From the NCBI GenBank assembly GCA_964454675.1, contig CAYVUB010000003.1, positions 62,001 through 126,000 of the forward strand: a DNA stretch of 64,000 nt, given 5' to 3'. The position numbers were made by a program, and so were the translations under genes. Of this stretch, positions 16,581 through 23,092 are shown piece by piece. The notes below the pieces were generated by a model. It had not been told where the DNA came from. It worked only from the letters and a program-made list of their open reading frames with translations, and did no database searches. Each line of letters starts with the position of its first letter. The first letter of the stretch is position 1. The DNA is from CAYVUB01 sp964454675 (lineage in GTDB: Bacteria; Bacteroidota; Bacteroidia; Flavobacteriales; Flavobacteriaceae).

Positions 16581-17240
16581 ATGGTTATCACAGCAGGTAC
16601 AGTTTCTTCTGTCGCAGCAGGTCTTAATATAAACCCTATAAGTATTTTAGGCGATTTATTCGGCAACGATTTTAATTTAAGCTGTATAAATAGCACTGAA
16701 CATTTACAGCCTAAAAATGTACCCGGGATAATACAAACTATTGTTATGCCGAAACTACAGCAATACATTTCAGGCGCTAATAGTGGTACGTCTTTATCGT
16801 CTTTTCAACAAAATTTAAATAAGTTGTCTGAGCGTGCATCGTTTATCCACGCTTATTTTTCTGTAAGAAAAGCAAGCAAAAGTACTTGGAGTAGCTGTAG
16901 TAAAAAAGGGTTTGATATGTACATTTCTTGGGCTGAAAACTTAAAAAATCAAGTTGAATCCTTGGCGCAAAGTTCCGAATATACAATACTGTCAACAGAT
17001 ACAAAGAGCGGTAATATAGCCGGGCAACTGACACCACATGAGAATAATGTAACTACTTCCTATACCGGTCCTTATTCTTGGAAAGAATGGCATTTTTCAG
17101 GTGCAGGGAATACTGACGGGTATTTAAGTGATTACAGCGCCGGGACCGGCACGCAATCAATAGCAGGCGGTTTTATACTGGTCGCTGTTGCTTTGGGATT
17201 ATTATTCCAAAAACAATTAAGTCGAATTTTTAAATTTTAG
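16581..17240 (+). CDS. Late structural protein with C-terminal anchor
   Basis: 219 residues. A helical central part (about 60-135) is followed by a Gly/Ser/Tyr-rich region (about 150-190, ending AGTGTQSIAGG) and one C-terminal span with a basic end (GFILVAVALGLLFQKQLSR). It is a candidate spike, penton-base or membrane-associated virion protein. It is 3 bp from the following basic protein, so the two are co-translated. No family is recognised. Confidence 0.55.
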   Translation: MVITAGTVSSVAAGLNINPISILGDLFGNDFNLSCINSTEHLQPKNVPGIIQTIVMPKLQQYISGANSGTSLSSFQQNLNKLSERASFIHAYFSVRKASKSTWSSCSKKGFDMYISWAENLKNQVESLAQSSEYTILSTDTKSGNIAGQLTPHENNVTTSYTGPYSWKEWHFSGAGNTDGYLSDYSAGTGTQSIAGGFILVAVALGLLFQKQLSRIFKF

Positions 17241-17243
17241 ATA

Positions 17244-17483
17244 ATGGCAATATCAAGAAGACGTTACGGCAAAGGTCGTAAAACGAGAAAATTAAATAGA
17301 ACTTCTTTTGCTTCGGCAGAAAGAGTGAAACAAAGGGCTTTGGGCTCTAAAGGTAAGGGTTCTGTTGCTCGGATTTGGGCTATGGCGAGAAGTGCGGGTT
17401 ATAGAGGTCAAATCGGCTTGGCCGGGGAGTTAGTGGCCATTGCTAAGAAAAGGGTATCATTTGCTAAAAGAATAAAACGTTAA
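17244..17483 (+). CDS. Very basic 79-residue late protein
   Basis: 79 residues with about one third Arg or Lys (MAISRRRYGKGRKTRKLNR at the N-terminus, VSFAKRIKR at the end) and a Gly/Ala-rich middle. It could condense or neutralise packaged DNA, or be a small basic membrane-facing virion protein as in PM2-like phages. It has no match to known nucleoid proteins by eye. Confidence 0.6.
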   Translation: MAISRRRYGKGRKTRKLNRTSFASAERVKQRALGSKGKGSVARIWAMARSAGYRGQIGLAGELVAIAKKRVSFAKRIKR

Positions 17484-17485
17484 TA

Positions 17486-17638
17486 GTGGACGATAAGTTA
17501 AAAATAGCCTTTTTGGCAATGCTTTTTTTTGCTCTGATAAATCCGTTCAAAGTAAAAGCGCAAATTGTAAAAGAATATGTCTATTTAGAATCTGAAAATA
17601 ATGAGAGCAAAGAAACGGATTGCGAATGTGGCTGCTAA
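17486..17638 (+). CDS. Possible small secreted or membrane peptide
   Basis: 50 residues from a GTG 2 bp after the basic-protein stop. There is a hydrophobic N-terminal segment (IAFLAMLFFALINPF) ending KVKAQ, which resembles a signal peptide, then an acidic tail ending CECGC. The very short spacing supports coupling to the late operon. A virion membrane or lysis-accessory role is possible but unproven. Confidence 0.45.
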   Translation: MDDKLKIAFLAMLFFALINPFKVKAQIVKEYVYLESENNESKETDCECGC

Positions 17639-17744
17639 AAATCCATTTATGACTAATTTAGTCGTTAGTTTAATTGCGGGTGTGATAGCAAATTTATTGC
17701 TATCACACTCTATAAGTAAAAAATCTATTCATAATAATGAGTGA
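17601..17744 (+). CDS. Possible 47-residue membrane peptide
   Basis: An ATG at 17601 inside the previous frame opens 47 codons with a basic start (MRAKKRIANVAAKN) and one hydrophobic segment (MTNLVVSLIAGVIANLLL). It overlaps the convergent nuclease gene end by 20 bp and contains a strong hairpin (17680-17708), so part of the pattern may come from that structure. Confidence 0.3.
   Translation: MRAKKRIANVAAKNPFMTNLVVSLIAGVIANLLLSHSISKKSIHNNE
17680..17708. terminator. 12-bp perfect hairpin between convergent genes
   Basis: GTGTGATAGCAA (17680-17691) pairs with TTGCTATCACAC (17697-17708) across a 5-nt loop. It lies where the first late gene run meets the opposing nuclease gene. It has no U-tract on either strand, so termination is only a suggestion. 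Confidence 0.5.
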
Positions 17745-18165
17745 TAAAAGATTTTTCAAACTCGTTCATTTCCATTTTGTAATGTTGTAATTCTAATGAA
17801 CTCATTAACGGGTTTAATTCTATTAATGGTACTAAAAATAAATCTTTTAGTTTTATTTCTTTATTACCATTTATACCAAATCCAATTAGATATAGTACGG
17901 ATTCTTTACATTCGTTGTCGAATCTAAGCAGTTGATCTTCGTTAAAATCGTAATCATGATTTTGATTATTAACATAAGTTCTGTACTTGCATTCTATGTT
18001 GAATATGATTTTTGAAGATATATGTTTAACAAGAAAATCGGGTTGATAGCTTTCCTTGGAATATTCTTCCGGCGGATTTCTTAATATTACAAATTGTGTA
18101 TTTAGATTTTTTTTAAAAAAATCTTCGAGCCACTTGCCTTTTTTAAAAGTTGCTTTTTTGTTCAT
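17725..18165 (-). CDS. PD-(D/E)XK nuclease-like cargo protein
   Basis: 146 residues. The spacing of YQPDFL (Asp43) and NIECKYR (Glu58-Cys-Lys60) matches the PD-(D/E)XK nuclease core, and a basic N-terminus (MNKKATFKKGKWLEDFFKK) resembles restriction-endonuclease-like small proteins. It is the only gene in the late block on the minus strand, sits inside the inverted-repeat-bounded segment, and has its own start region just 20 bp from a divergent gene. It may be a moron for superinfection exclusion, host DNA damage or a decayed restriction enzyme. Confidence 0.55.
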   Translation of the reverse strand: MNKKATFKKGKWLEDFFKKNLNTQFVILRNPPEEYSKESYQPDFLVKHISSKIIFNIECKYRTYVNNQNHDYDFNEDQLLRFDNECKESVLYLIGFGINGNKEIKLKDLFLVPLIELNPLMSSLELQHYKMEMNEFEKSFITHYYE

Positions 18166-18185
18166 TTTATTAAGATTTAAATTTT

Positions 18186-18476
18186 ATGTCGAATATTAAA
18201 ACAGATAAAAACCCGCAAAGTATAAAAAGTTGGATGTATTTACCAATTTTTTTGCTGATAATAATCTTGATACCAATAGTTATAGTTCTGATAATAATAG
18301 CGTTGCCATTTGCAACGATTTGTTTTGTAGCTTATCAGTTATCAGAGATTTTCATGCAGAAAGGCGAAACAGAGATACAAAAGCATCGGGATGCTTTAAA
18401 ATTAGAGGCTAAATTAAAACAGGATGCGAATTATTTGCAATACCTGTATAAGGTAGAAACATTTAAATCACGTTAA
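18186..18476 (+). CDS. Late membrane protein with helical tail
   Basis: 96 residues: a long hydrophobic stretch (about residues 17-50, holding one or two membrane spans) followed by a charged helix (KGETEIQKHRDALKLEAKL). It starts 20 bp from the divergent nuclease gene, leaving no room for two normal promoters. The stop codon TAA (18474-18476) is inside the right inverted repeat, so the gene end is fixed to that repeat. Confidence 0.55.
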   Translation: MSNIKTDKNPQSIKSWMYLPIFLLIIILIPIVIVLIIIALPFATICFVAYQLSEIFMQKGETEIQKHRDALKLEAKLKQDANYLQYLYKVETFKSR

Positions 18477-18572
18477 AATTTTTGTCTGCAGCTGCGGTCC
18501 CGGCGCAGCTCACAAACAAAATCACGTTAAAACGTGTCCTGGAACCAGGATACCGGTTTAAATTTTAACGTT
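18469..18572. repeat. Right copy of 104-bp inverted repeat
   Basis: Reverse complement of 15078-15181 at about 93% identity. It carries the same CACGTTAAAAT motifs and GC-rich inner hairpin. In this copy an extra perfect hairpin TCCTGG-AA-CCAGGA is present. Together the two copies enclose 3.29 kb with the capsid module. Confidence 0.92.
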
Positions 18573-18582
18573 AAAATATAAT

Positions 18583-18601
18583 CCAGGGACGTAGTCCCTG
18601 G
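18583..18601. promoter_or_regulatory. Perfect 8-bp hairpin in the leader of the next late gene
   Basis: CCAGGGAC-GTA-GTCCCTGG, ending 30 bp before the next late start. It could be an mRNA 5' hairpin, an operator or a processing site. There is no following U-tract. Confidence 0.55.
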
Positions 18602-18631
18602 TCCTATTGACAGAAAAAAAAATAAATCGTT

Positions 18632-19099
18632 ATGATTATAGAAAAAAATACATTGATTCATGAGAGCGGTATAAAAGTAACTACGCCTATTTTTGGGGGC
18701 GTAAATGTATCTTCTCCGTCAGATTTATTACCACCGTCCGACTTATTGCCCGGTGCTGCGGTTTATTATTCCGGTAAAATAGTAGATGAATACGGCAACC
18801 CTTTACACGGTGCAAATGTTAAATATCCAGATACAAATACTATAGTAACAGCAGATGTAAACGGTTATTTTAATTTACCGAAAATAAATACACATCCATT
18901 TTTTGAAGTGTCTTACATCGGTGAAAAAAAGAAAATTTTAGGATTATCTCACATTAACGGCTCTGTTATCACCTTAAATTTAGATTCATCGCTTGAAGTC
19001 GTTGACGTGTATAAAGCAACGATAGGAATAGGCTATTTGATTGCTATTATTGTCGGTTTTTTAATGTTGCGAAATCGCAATAAATTTAAATTTATTTAG
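18632..19099 (+). CDS. Membrane-anchored protein with CarboxypepD-reg-like domain
   Basis: 155 residues. The middle (about 47-110) is a carboxypeptidase-regulatory-like beta sandwich (SGKIVDEYGNPLHGANVKYP, TADVNGYFNLP), the domain found at the start of flavobacterial TonB-dependent receptors. A repeated PSDLLP motif precedes it, and a single C-terminal span with basic end (IGYLIAIIVGFLMLRNRNK) follows. It may be a spike or receptor-binding virion protein, or it may shield the host receptor. It is the first gene after the right inverted repeat. Confidence 0.6.
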   Translation: MIIEKNTLIHESGIKVTTPIFGGVNVSSPSDLLPPSDLLPGAAVYYSGKIVDEYGNPLHGANVKYPDTNTIVTADVNGYFNLPKINTHPFFEVSYIGEKKKILGLSHINGSVITLNLDSSLEVVDVYKATIGIGYLIAIIVGFLMLRNRNKFKFI

Positions 19100-19100
19100 T

Positions 19101-19604
19101 ATGTCAAAATCGTATTTAGGTCAAATGAGTTTACCAAGAGGTTTGAGAAATAACAACCCTGGCAACATAGTTCAGTCATCTACTGCATGGCAGGGCAAAG
19201 TACCTTTGAGCGGAAACACAGATAGCCGTTTTGAACAGTTTACTGAGTTACGATATGGGATAAGAGCAATGTATATAAACCTAATGAGTTATTACACAAA
19301 TCATGGATTAAACACGGTTTCAAAAATAATATCAAGGTGGGCACCGGCATTTGAAAATAACACCTCTAACTACATTAATATAGTTAGTAACATTGTCGGA
19401 ATAGGTATAAATGCGGTTATTACCAATTTTGACAAAGATTTTTTATTTAGACTTTCAAAAGCTATTGTAAGAGTTGAAAACGGACAAAATTTTGACAATT
19501 ACATTACGGCATCAGATTATGAAGATGCGTATTTTATTTTAGGGCGAGATTTGCCGTTGCCTACAAAAAAAAAATTGTGTTCGGAATGTGGGCGATCGCT
19601 TTAG
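19101..19604 (+). CDS. Virion lysin-like protein (P5-type annotation)
   Basis: 167 residues. The N-terminal LRNNNPGNIV, W-x-G and RYGIRAMYINL pattern is shared by proteins usually annotated as phage structural protein P5 or lysozyme-like; these probably cut peptidoglycan at entry or release. The start is 1 bp after the previous stop. In this reading the protein ends KKKLCSECGRSL. A run of ten A (19565-19574) lies near the end; a -1 slip there would replace the tail with a membrane anchor (see next entry). The -1 product would end at 19660, overlapping the following start. Confidence 0.65.
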   Translation: MSKSYLGQMSLPRGLRNNNPGNIVQSSTAWQGKVPLSGNTDSRFEQFTELRYGIRAMYINLMSYYTNHGLNTVSKIISRWAPAFENNTSNYINIVSNIVGIGINAVITNFDKDFLFRLSKAIVRVENGQNFDNYITASDYEDAYFILGRDLPLPTKKKLCSECGRSL

Positions 19605-19660
19605 TTTCAATGGCATTGTTTTTTTGGAAACCTCGGATATTTAAAAAATTAAAAGCATGA
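19586..19660 (+). CDS. Short membrane-anchor frame, probably the frameshifted tail of the lysin
   Basis: The -1 frame after the A10 run reads IVFGMWAIALVSMALFFWKP then RIFKKLKA, a clear membrane span with positive end, and stops at 19658-19660. That stop forms an ATGA overlap with the next gene start at 19657. Translated alone it would be a 24-residue peptide from the ATG at 19586. The exact overlap and the hydrophobic composition indicate that the frame is used. Confidence 0.55.
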   Translation: MWAIALVSMALFFWKPRIFKKLKA

Positions 19661-20109
19661 TAGGAGTAAAAACGTTAGGAAAAAAAATGGTGGCTAAACC
19701 GTTAAATTATTCAGTTTTAATAGTGGTTTTGATAGTTGCGTTTATTTTCTTCAAAAAACATATAGCAGCATTTTTTAATTGGGGCGTTTCCTCTTTAAAT
19801 TCTGTCGGATCAACTTTAAGCAACGATGAAGCACAGGTAAAGGCTGATATGCTTTTTGAAGCCATGGACGGCCTGGGAACCGACTATCAAACGATTAAAA
19901 GCGTATTATCCCCATTAACAGAATCTGACTATAATAAAGTATCTTATGCGTTTGGCACGCCAAACTATATAAATGGTTTAGGTTCTTTTTCATCAGGCGG
20001 TTTATTTTCAGTAGGAGTACCGGTAACGTTAATACAAGCACTAAATTACGAGTTGTCATCCGGTGAAAAAACAGAGTTAAAAAGTTTGTGTCCTTATTTA
20101 CCATTTTAA
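19657..20109 (+). CDS. Membrane-anchored annexin-like repeat protein
   Basis: 150 residues. One N-terminal span (residues 16-32), then a segment resembling a single annexin repeat: FEAMDGLGTDYQTIKSVLS (about 67-85) with the G-x-GTD loop and, further on, LIQALNYELSSGEKTELKSL (about 126-145), matching the annexin end pattern. Annexins bind acidic lipids, but one repeat alone may not. It could contribute to the phage inner membrane. Coupled by ATGA to the preceding membrane-anchor frame. Confidence 0.5.
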   Translation: MIGVKTLGKKMVAKPLNYSVLIVVLIVAFIFFKKHIAAFFNWGVSSLNSVGSTLSNDEAQVKADMLFEAMDGLGTDYQTIKSVLSPLTESDYNKVSYAFGTPNYINGLGSFSSGGLFSVGVPVTLIQALNYELSSGEKTELKSLCPYLPF

Positions 20110-20110
20110 A

Positions 20111-20251
20111 ATGATGGATTTGAAAATAACAAATATGATAACGTGTTTATCATTATTGATAGCTTTAAGCGACTGGCATACAATAGTAGTTATAGCTGTA
20201 GGCATAACGTCTGTTGCTTTGAATATTAAGAAATTTTTCGACAAAAAATGA
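20111..20251 (+). CDS. Small hydrophobic late peptide
   Basis: 46 residues (ATG 20111, stop 20249-20251) with one or two hydrophobic segments (MITCLSLLIALS, VVIAVGITSVALNI) and a basic end (KKFFDKK). The stop overlaps the next start at 20248 (ATGA), which supports a real gene. Probably a virion or lysis membrane peptide. Confidence 0.5.
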   Translation: MMDLKITNMITCLSLLIALSDWHTIVVIAVGITSVALNIKKFFDKK

Positions 20252-20433
20252 GATTTAAAGTTAAATATTCGCCCGATTCTTTTATCGATAGTTTTTTTTA
20301 TACTGACGGAGTAAGATACTTCAAAACTTATGTTGAAGCCACGAAATTTGCATGGAGAAAGTCTATGGAAGGCTCAAGCGTTAGCATTTTTAAAAAAGTT
20401 GGTTCTAAATGGGTATTTCAAAGAGGTTTTTAA
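20248..20433 (+). CDS. Small late protein, unknown function
   Basis: 61 residues, soluble, aromatic and basic (MRFKVKYSPDSFIDSFFYTD; AWRKSMEGSSVSIFKKV). It is coupled by overlap to the previous gene and ends 0 bp before the holin start. No family is recognised. Confidence 0.5.
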   Translation: MRFKVKYSPDSFIDSFFYTDGVRYFKTYVEATKFAWRKSMEGSSVSIFKKVGSKWVFQRGF

Positions 20434-20829
20434 ATGTTAGAAATAAGTAAAATAGTATCTTCTATTATATCCTCTCTTGATTTAGGCGAACTTTTCAAGG
20501 GTAAAGAAGCCAAATTGAGAGATTTTGAACTGGCTTTAATTAAGGAATTATCTGAGCAAAATAAATCTCAAATAGAGGTAAATAAAATTGAAGCTTCACA
20601 CAAGAGTATTTTTGTTGCCGGCTGGAGACCGTCCATTGGTTGGGTTTGTTCGCTTGCTATGGCATACAATTTTGTTATTCAGCCGTTTATAATTGCGATT
20701 GTGAACATTTGGAAGCCCGAATTTGAGTTACCGAGCCTTGAACTCGAACAGTTAAGTACTATTTTAATAGCTATGCTTGGTTTTGGCGGCTATAGAACTT
20801 ACGAAAAAATACAAATGAATAAAAAATAA
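20434..20829 (+). CDS. Holin, 3-TM GTA type
   Basis: 131 residues. An amphipathic charged N-terminus is followed by WRPSIGWVCSLAMAYNFVI and LEQLSTILIAMLGFGGYRTYEKI, the WRP and G-R-Y-K pattern of the three-span GTA/phage holin family (PF11351-like). Holins make the inner-membrane lesion that lets lytic enzymes reach the wall. Its place beside the lysin genes agrees. Confidence 0.75.
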   Translation: MLEISKIVSSIISSLDLGELFKGKEAKLRDFELALIKELSEQNKSQIEVNKIEASHKSIFVAGWRPSIGWVCSLAMAYNFVIQPFIIAIVNIWKPEFELPSLELEQLSTILIAMLGFGGYRTYEKIQMNKK

Positions 20830-20835
20830 ATAGAC

Positions 20836-21411
20836 ATGTGTAAATGCAACAACAAACACCCGAACATGCTAAGCACGATTTTAGGCGGGCTTAAGCGCAA
20901 ATTCCCCGAATACAAATTTATCGTTGAGGAAATGGTTAGCTCTGACATTAACGATTTTAATAATCCCTTATATTTAGACAAAGGTGTAATAGTTTCTTGG
21001 TTTTTCGGGAATATACAGTCAAATGAGTATAACAATTTGGGTTTTTATTTTGAAGGTCAATCACTTGATATTGAAAAATATGGGGTTAAAGATATATTGT
21101 TCGACACTTTAGATGCTGAGGTTTCATTTTTATTTTATGGATGGTCGATACGAGTAGAAGGCGCTAAGCCCGAACTTCCAGAATCTCAATTAATGTATTA
21201 TTTAGCTAATTTAGCGGAAGATGGCTGCGCCCCCGGCAATGAAAATGTACATCCGGAAAATCCGGTTGAAGTTTGGGAATTTGAAGGTGAATGGTATTTA
21301 AATGAAGCGATGACAATTTTGTTATCAGAATCAGAGTACCCGGCTATACTTAGTTATAAAGAATATTATTCTGACGGTGATTTTGAAATAGTACCGTACA
21401 TGTGTAGATAA
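20836..21411 (+). CDS. Acidic late protein, unknown function
   Basis: 191 residues, acidic, with a Cys-rich start (MCKCNNKHPNML) and a Tyr/Trp-rich middle (FLFYGWSIRVEGAKPELP). No membrane segment and no recognised domain. It is last in the late run, just before a strong terminator. It may be a receptor-binding, anti-defence or lysis-control protein; none of these can be read from the sequence. Confidence 0.55.
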   Translation: MCKCNNKHPNMLSTILGGLKRKFPEYKFIVEEMVSSDINDFNNPLYLDKGVIVSWFFGNIQSNEYNNLGFYFEGQSLDIEKYGVKDILFDTLDAEVSFLFYGWSIRVEGAKPELPESQLMYYLANLAEDGCAPGNENVHPENPVEVWEFEGEWYLNEAMTILLSESEYPAILSYKEYYSDGDFEIVPYMCR

Positions 21412-21447
21412 AAAAAATCCTCTAAATATTTTAGAGGATTTTTTTTG
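21411..21447. terminator. Bidirectional rho-independent terminator
   Basis: A-run, AATCCTCTAAA, tat, TTTAGAGGATT, T-run. It is a perfect hairpin with U-tracts on both strands, placed between the late block and the opposing small-gene block. Confidence 0.93.
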
Positions 21448-21472
21448 GCCATAAATCACGTTAGCAGAAATG

Positions 21473-21679
21473 CTAAGACAACTCCTCTACTGCTTTTTTG
21501 TAGTGTGCCGCTACTTTACCTCCTATATGTTCAGGTCTTGATGTCCAAAGTTCATATCGGTATTGATACCACTTTTTTAAAAACACCTTGTCGTTTGCTT
21601 TAGAATCCTCCCAAATCACTTCTGCTAACACGGGTTTTGCGTCAGCAGGGGTTTCGTTATTCAAATTTACTTTTGTCAT
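21473..21679 (-). CDS. Small prophage protein, unknown function
   Basis: 68 residues, charged (MTKVNLNNETPADAKPVLAE), helical C-terminus (GGKVAAHYKKAVEELS). Last of three small minus-strand genes between the terminator and the structured region. Candidate accessory or anti-defence protein by position; no domain seen. Confidence 0.5.
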   Translation of the reverse strand: MTKVNLNNETPADAKPVLAEVIWEDSKANDKVFLKKWYQYRYELWTSRPEHIGGKVAAHYKKAVEELS

Positions 21680-21764
21680 ATAATTAAAATTAAGTTTTTC
21701 AAATCAAGTTTGTGCTATCAAGACCCGCCGAACGCAAAGCCCGAAAACGTTAAACCTGCGGCAA

Positions 21765-21992
21765 TTATCCTGACAACCTGTAATAGTAAGACTGACTGAA
21801 ATTATCAAAAATTGGATGCTCTTTGGGAAAGTGTTCAGACAGAAATTCAAAATCTGTCTTTTCGTGAGTTAGATGCAAAGGAATTGGATTACCAAATCCT
21901 TTGTATGGATTGAAATTTCTACTATCAATATTAGTAGTGTCGTAAATTACTGCGTTTGGACTTTTTAAAATCTTCATAATAAATAACTGCAT
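21765..21992 (-). CDS. Small prophage protein, unknown function
   Basis: 75 residues if begun at the first ATG (21992). An ATG at 21977 (MKILKSPNAV) is an alternative, giving 70. The sequence has many His/Phe/Tyr (LTHEKTDFEFLSEHFPKEHP). It begins directly after the preceding small gene ends. No domain is recognised. Confidence 0.45.
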   Translation of the reverse strand: MQLFIMKILKSPNAVIYDTTNIDSRNFNPYKGFGNPIPLHLTHEKTDFEFLSEHFPKEHPIFDNFSQSYYYRLSG

Positions 21993-21993
21993 T

Positions 21994-22152
21994 TTAAGCC
22001 CTCTTCTGAGGTTTATAGGATTGATAAATTAGTTCAATTTCTTGGTTAGTATTGCCATTATCTAACAGTTCAATAGTTATATTAACAAGGTCTTTTTTCT
22101 GTGTGTACGGGTCCTCAATTAATTCTTTGAGTTTCAAATAATAATTTTTCAT
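21994..22152 (-). CDS. 52-residue prophage protein
   Basis: Minus-strand frame from ATG at 22152 (MKNYYLKLKELIEDPYTQKK...) to TAA at 21994-21996. Helical and charged. It heads the small opposing block, and its leader runs out of the hairpin-rich region. The A/G-rich upstream sequence on the minus strand is a reasonable ribosome-binding site. No function is recognised. Confidence 0.5.
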   Translation of the reverse strand: MKNYYLKLKELIEDPYTQKKDLVNITIELLDNGNTNQEIELIYQSYKPQKRA

Positions 22153-22180
22153 TTTTTACTTTTTTAGGTTAATAAATTTT

Positions 22181-22835
22181 GCTCGGCGGTATGCCTCGCA
22201 TACAGTTTCTCCCTGCACTTGTGCATCTAATTTTTGTAATTGCCTTTAGTCCCCCGTAGTAAATTCAGCAAAATAACGTAGTGGCTTTGCTTGAATTTCA
22301 AGGGGTTAAGTTTTTTTTAATTTAATGTTTACGCTTAGTTTTACAGGCGTAGCCGTTGTAAAACTTCGTAAACACTTCATTTAATAAAAAACTTGACAAA
22401 GGCAACCCGTAGGGCGTGCTGCCGAATCTGTTGGCGATTTTAGGCGGAAAATAAAGTATTGGTTCGCAAAAGAATCTTTGTTTTCCGCCGTTAAAAAATC
22501 GTCAATAGGGCAGCCGTTCAAAAATTATTAAGAGGATACCGCCGAAAAATTTATTAACCAGAAAAATCAATGAACTTTGAGAAGCTTTCCGCTTCCCGTT
22601 TGAACGCATTTTTTTGATTTTAAAAAATAAAATATTATTAAAAAAACATGCGTTTTAACGGCTCAAAAGGAAAAGGGATAGAGGCAAGTACCATGTACAG
22701 CCGAAAGCCCGGCAAATGTGTTTGAATGAAGCGACAGGCTATAACAAGGGATTCATTCAAACTTATTTGTTTCCCCAAACGAAAAAAAACGAGTGCAGTA
22801 CGCCCATAGTAACACGTACTGCCACGTTTCACTTT
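22181..22835. other. Hairpin-rich gene-free region (origin, packaging signal or large RNA)
   Basis: No convincing gene in 650 bp but at least seven inverted repeats: GTATGC/GCATAC 22189-22203; TGCAC/GTGCA 22214-22225; CCCC..GCAAA with TTTGC..GGGG 22251-22305; a long arm pair 22306-22396 (GTTTACG, AGTTTTACA); GCTGCC..GGCGGAAAA with TTTTCCGCC..GGCAGC 22418-22514; GTTTGAATGAA/TTCATTCAAAC 22720-22762; GCAGTACG/CGTACTGC 22795-22822. The density suggests a rolling-circle origin, a packaging signal, or a structured noncoding RNA. Strand is undecided. Confidence 0.65.
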
Positions 22836-22862
22836 TGAAACCTCAATTTTTTATATAACTCT

Positions 22863-23031
22863 CATTTTCAATAATTAAGCCGAAAAAATTACATTTTTCA
22901 AAAAATCATTTTTTGTTAAATTTTTGTTAAATTATTTAATTCTTTCATTTTCAATAAGTTAAAAAACATCACCAAAAACGATTAAAACAGGGCTTTTATC
23001 TATTTTTTTTTGTTGTTAAATTTTATTAAAT
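22863..23031. repeat. Iterated AT-rich motifs upstream of ssb
   Basis: TTTTTGTTAAATT occurs twice in tandem at 22910-22933, and a related TTTTGTTGTTAAATTTT lies near 23007-23023. CATTTTCAATAA occurs at 22863-22874 and 22946-22957. They lie between the hairpin region and ssb and could be iterons or regulator sites. Confidence 0.5.
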
Positions 23032-23092
23032 TATCATTGCAATAGTTCTTTGACAATATGAAAGTTTTAGGGGTTTAAAACCTCGAAAAAAA

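Noticed and set aside
22638..22832. A 64-residue minus-strand reading frame in the structured region
   Set aside because: It runs through several hairpin arms, has no ribosome site and no family; the frame is best explained by the inverted repeats.
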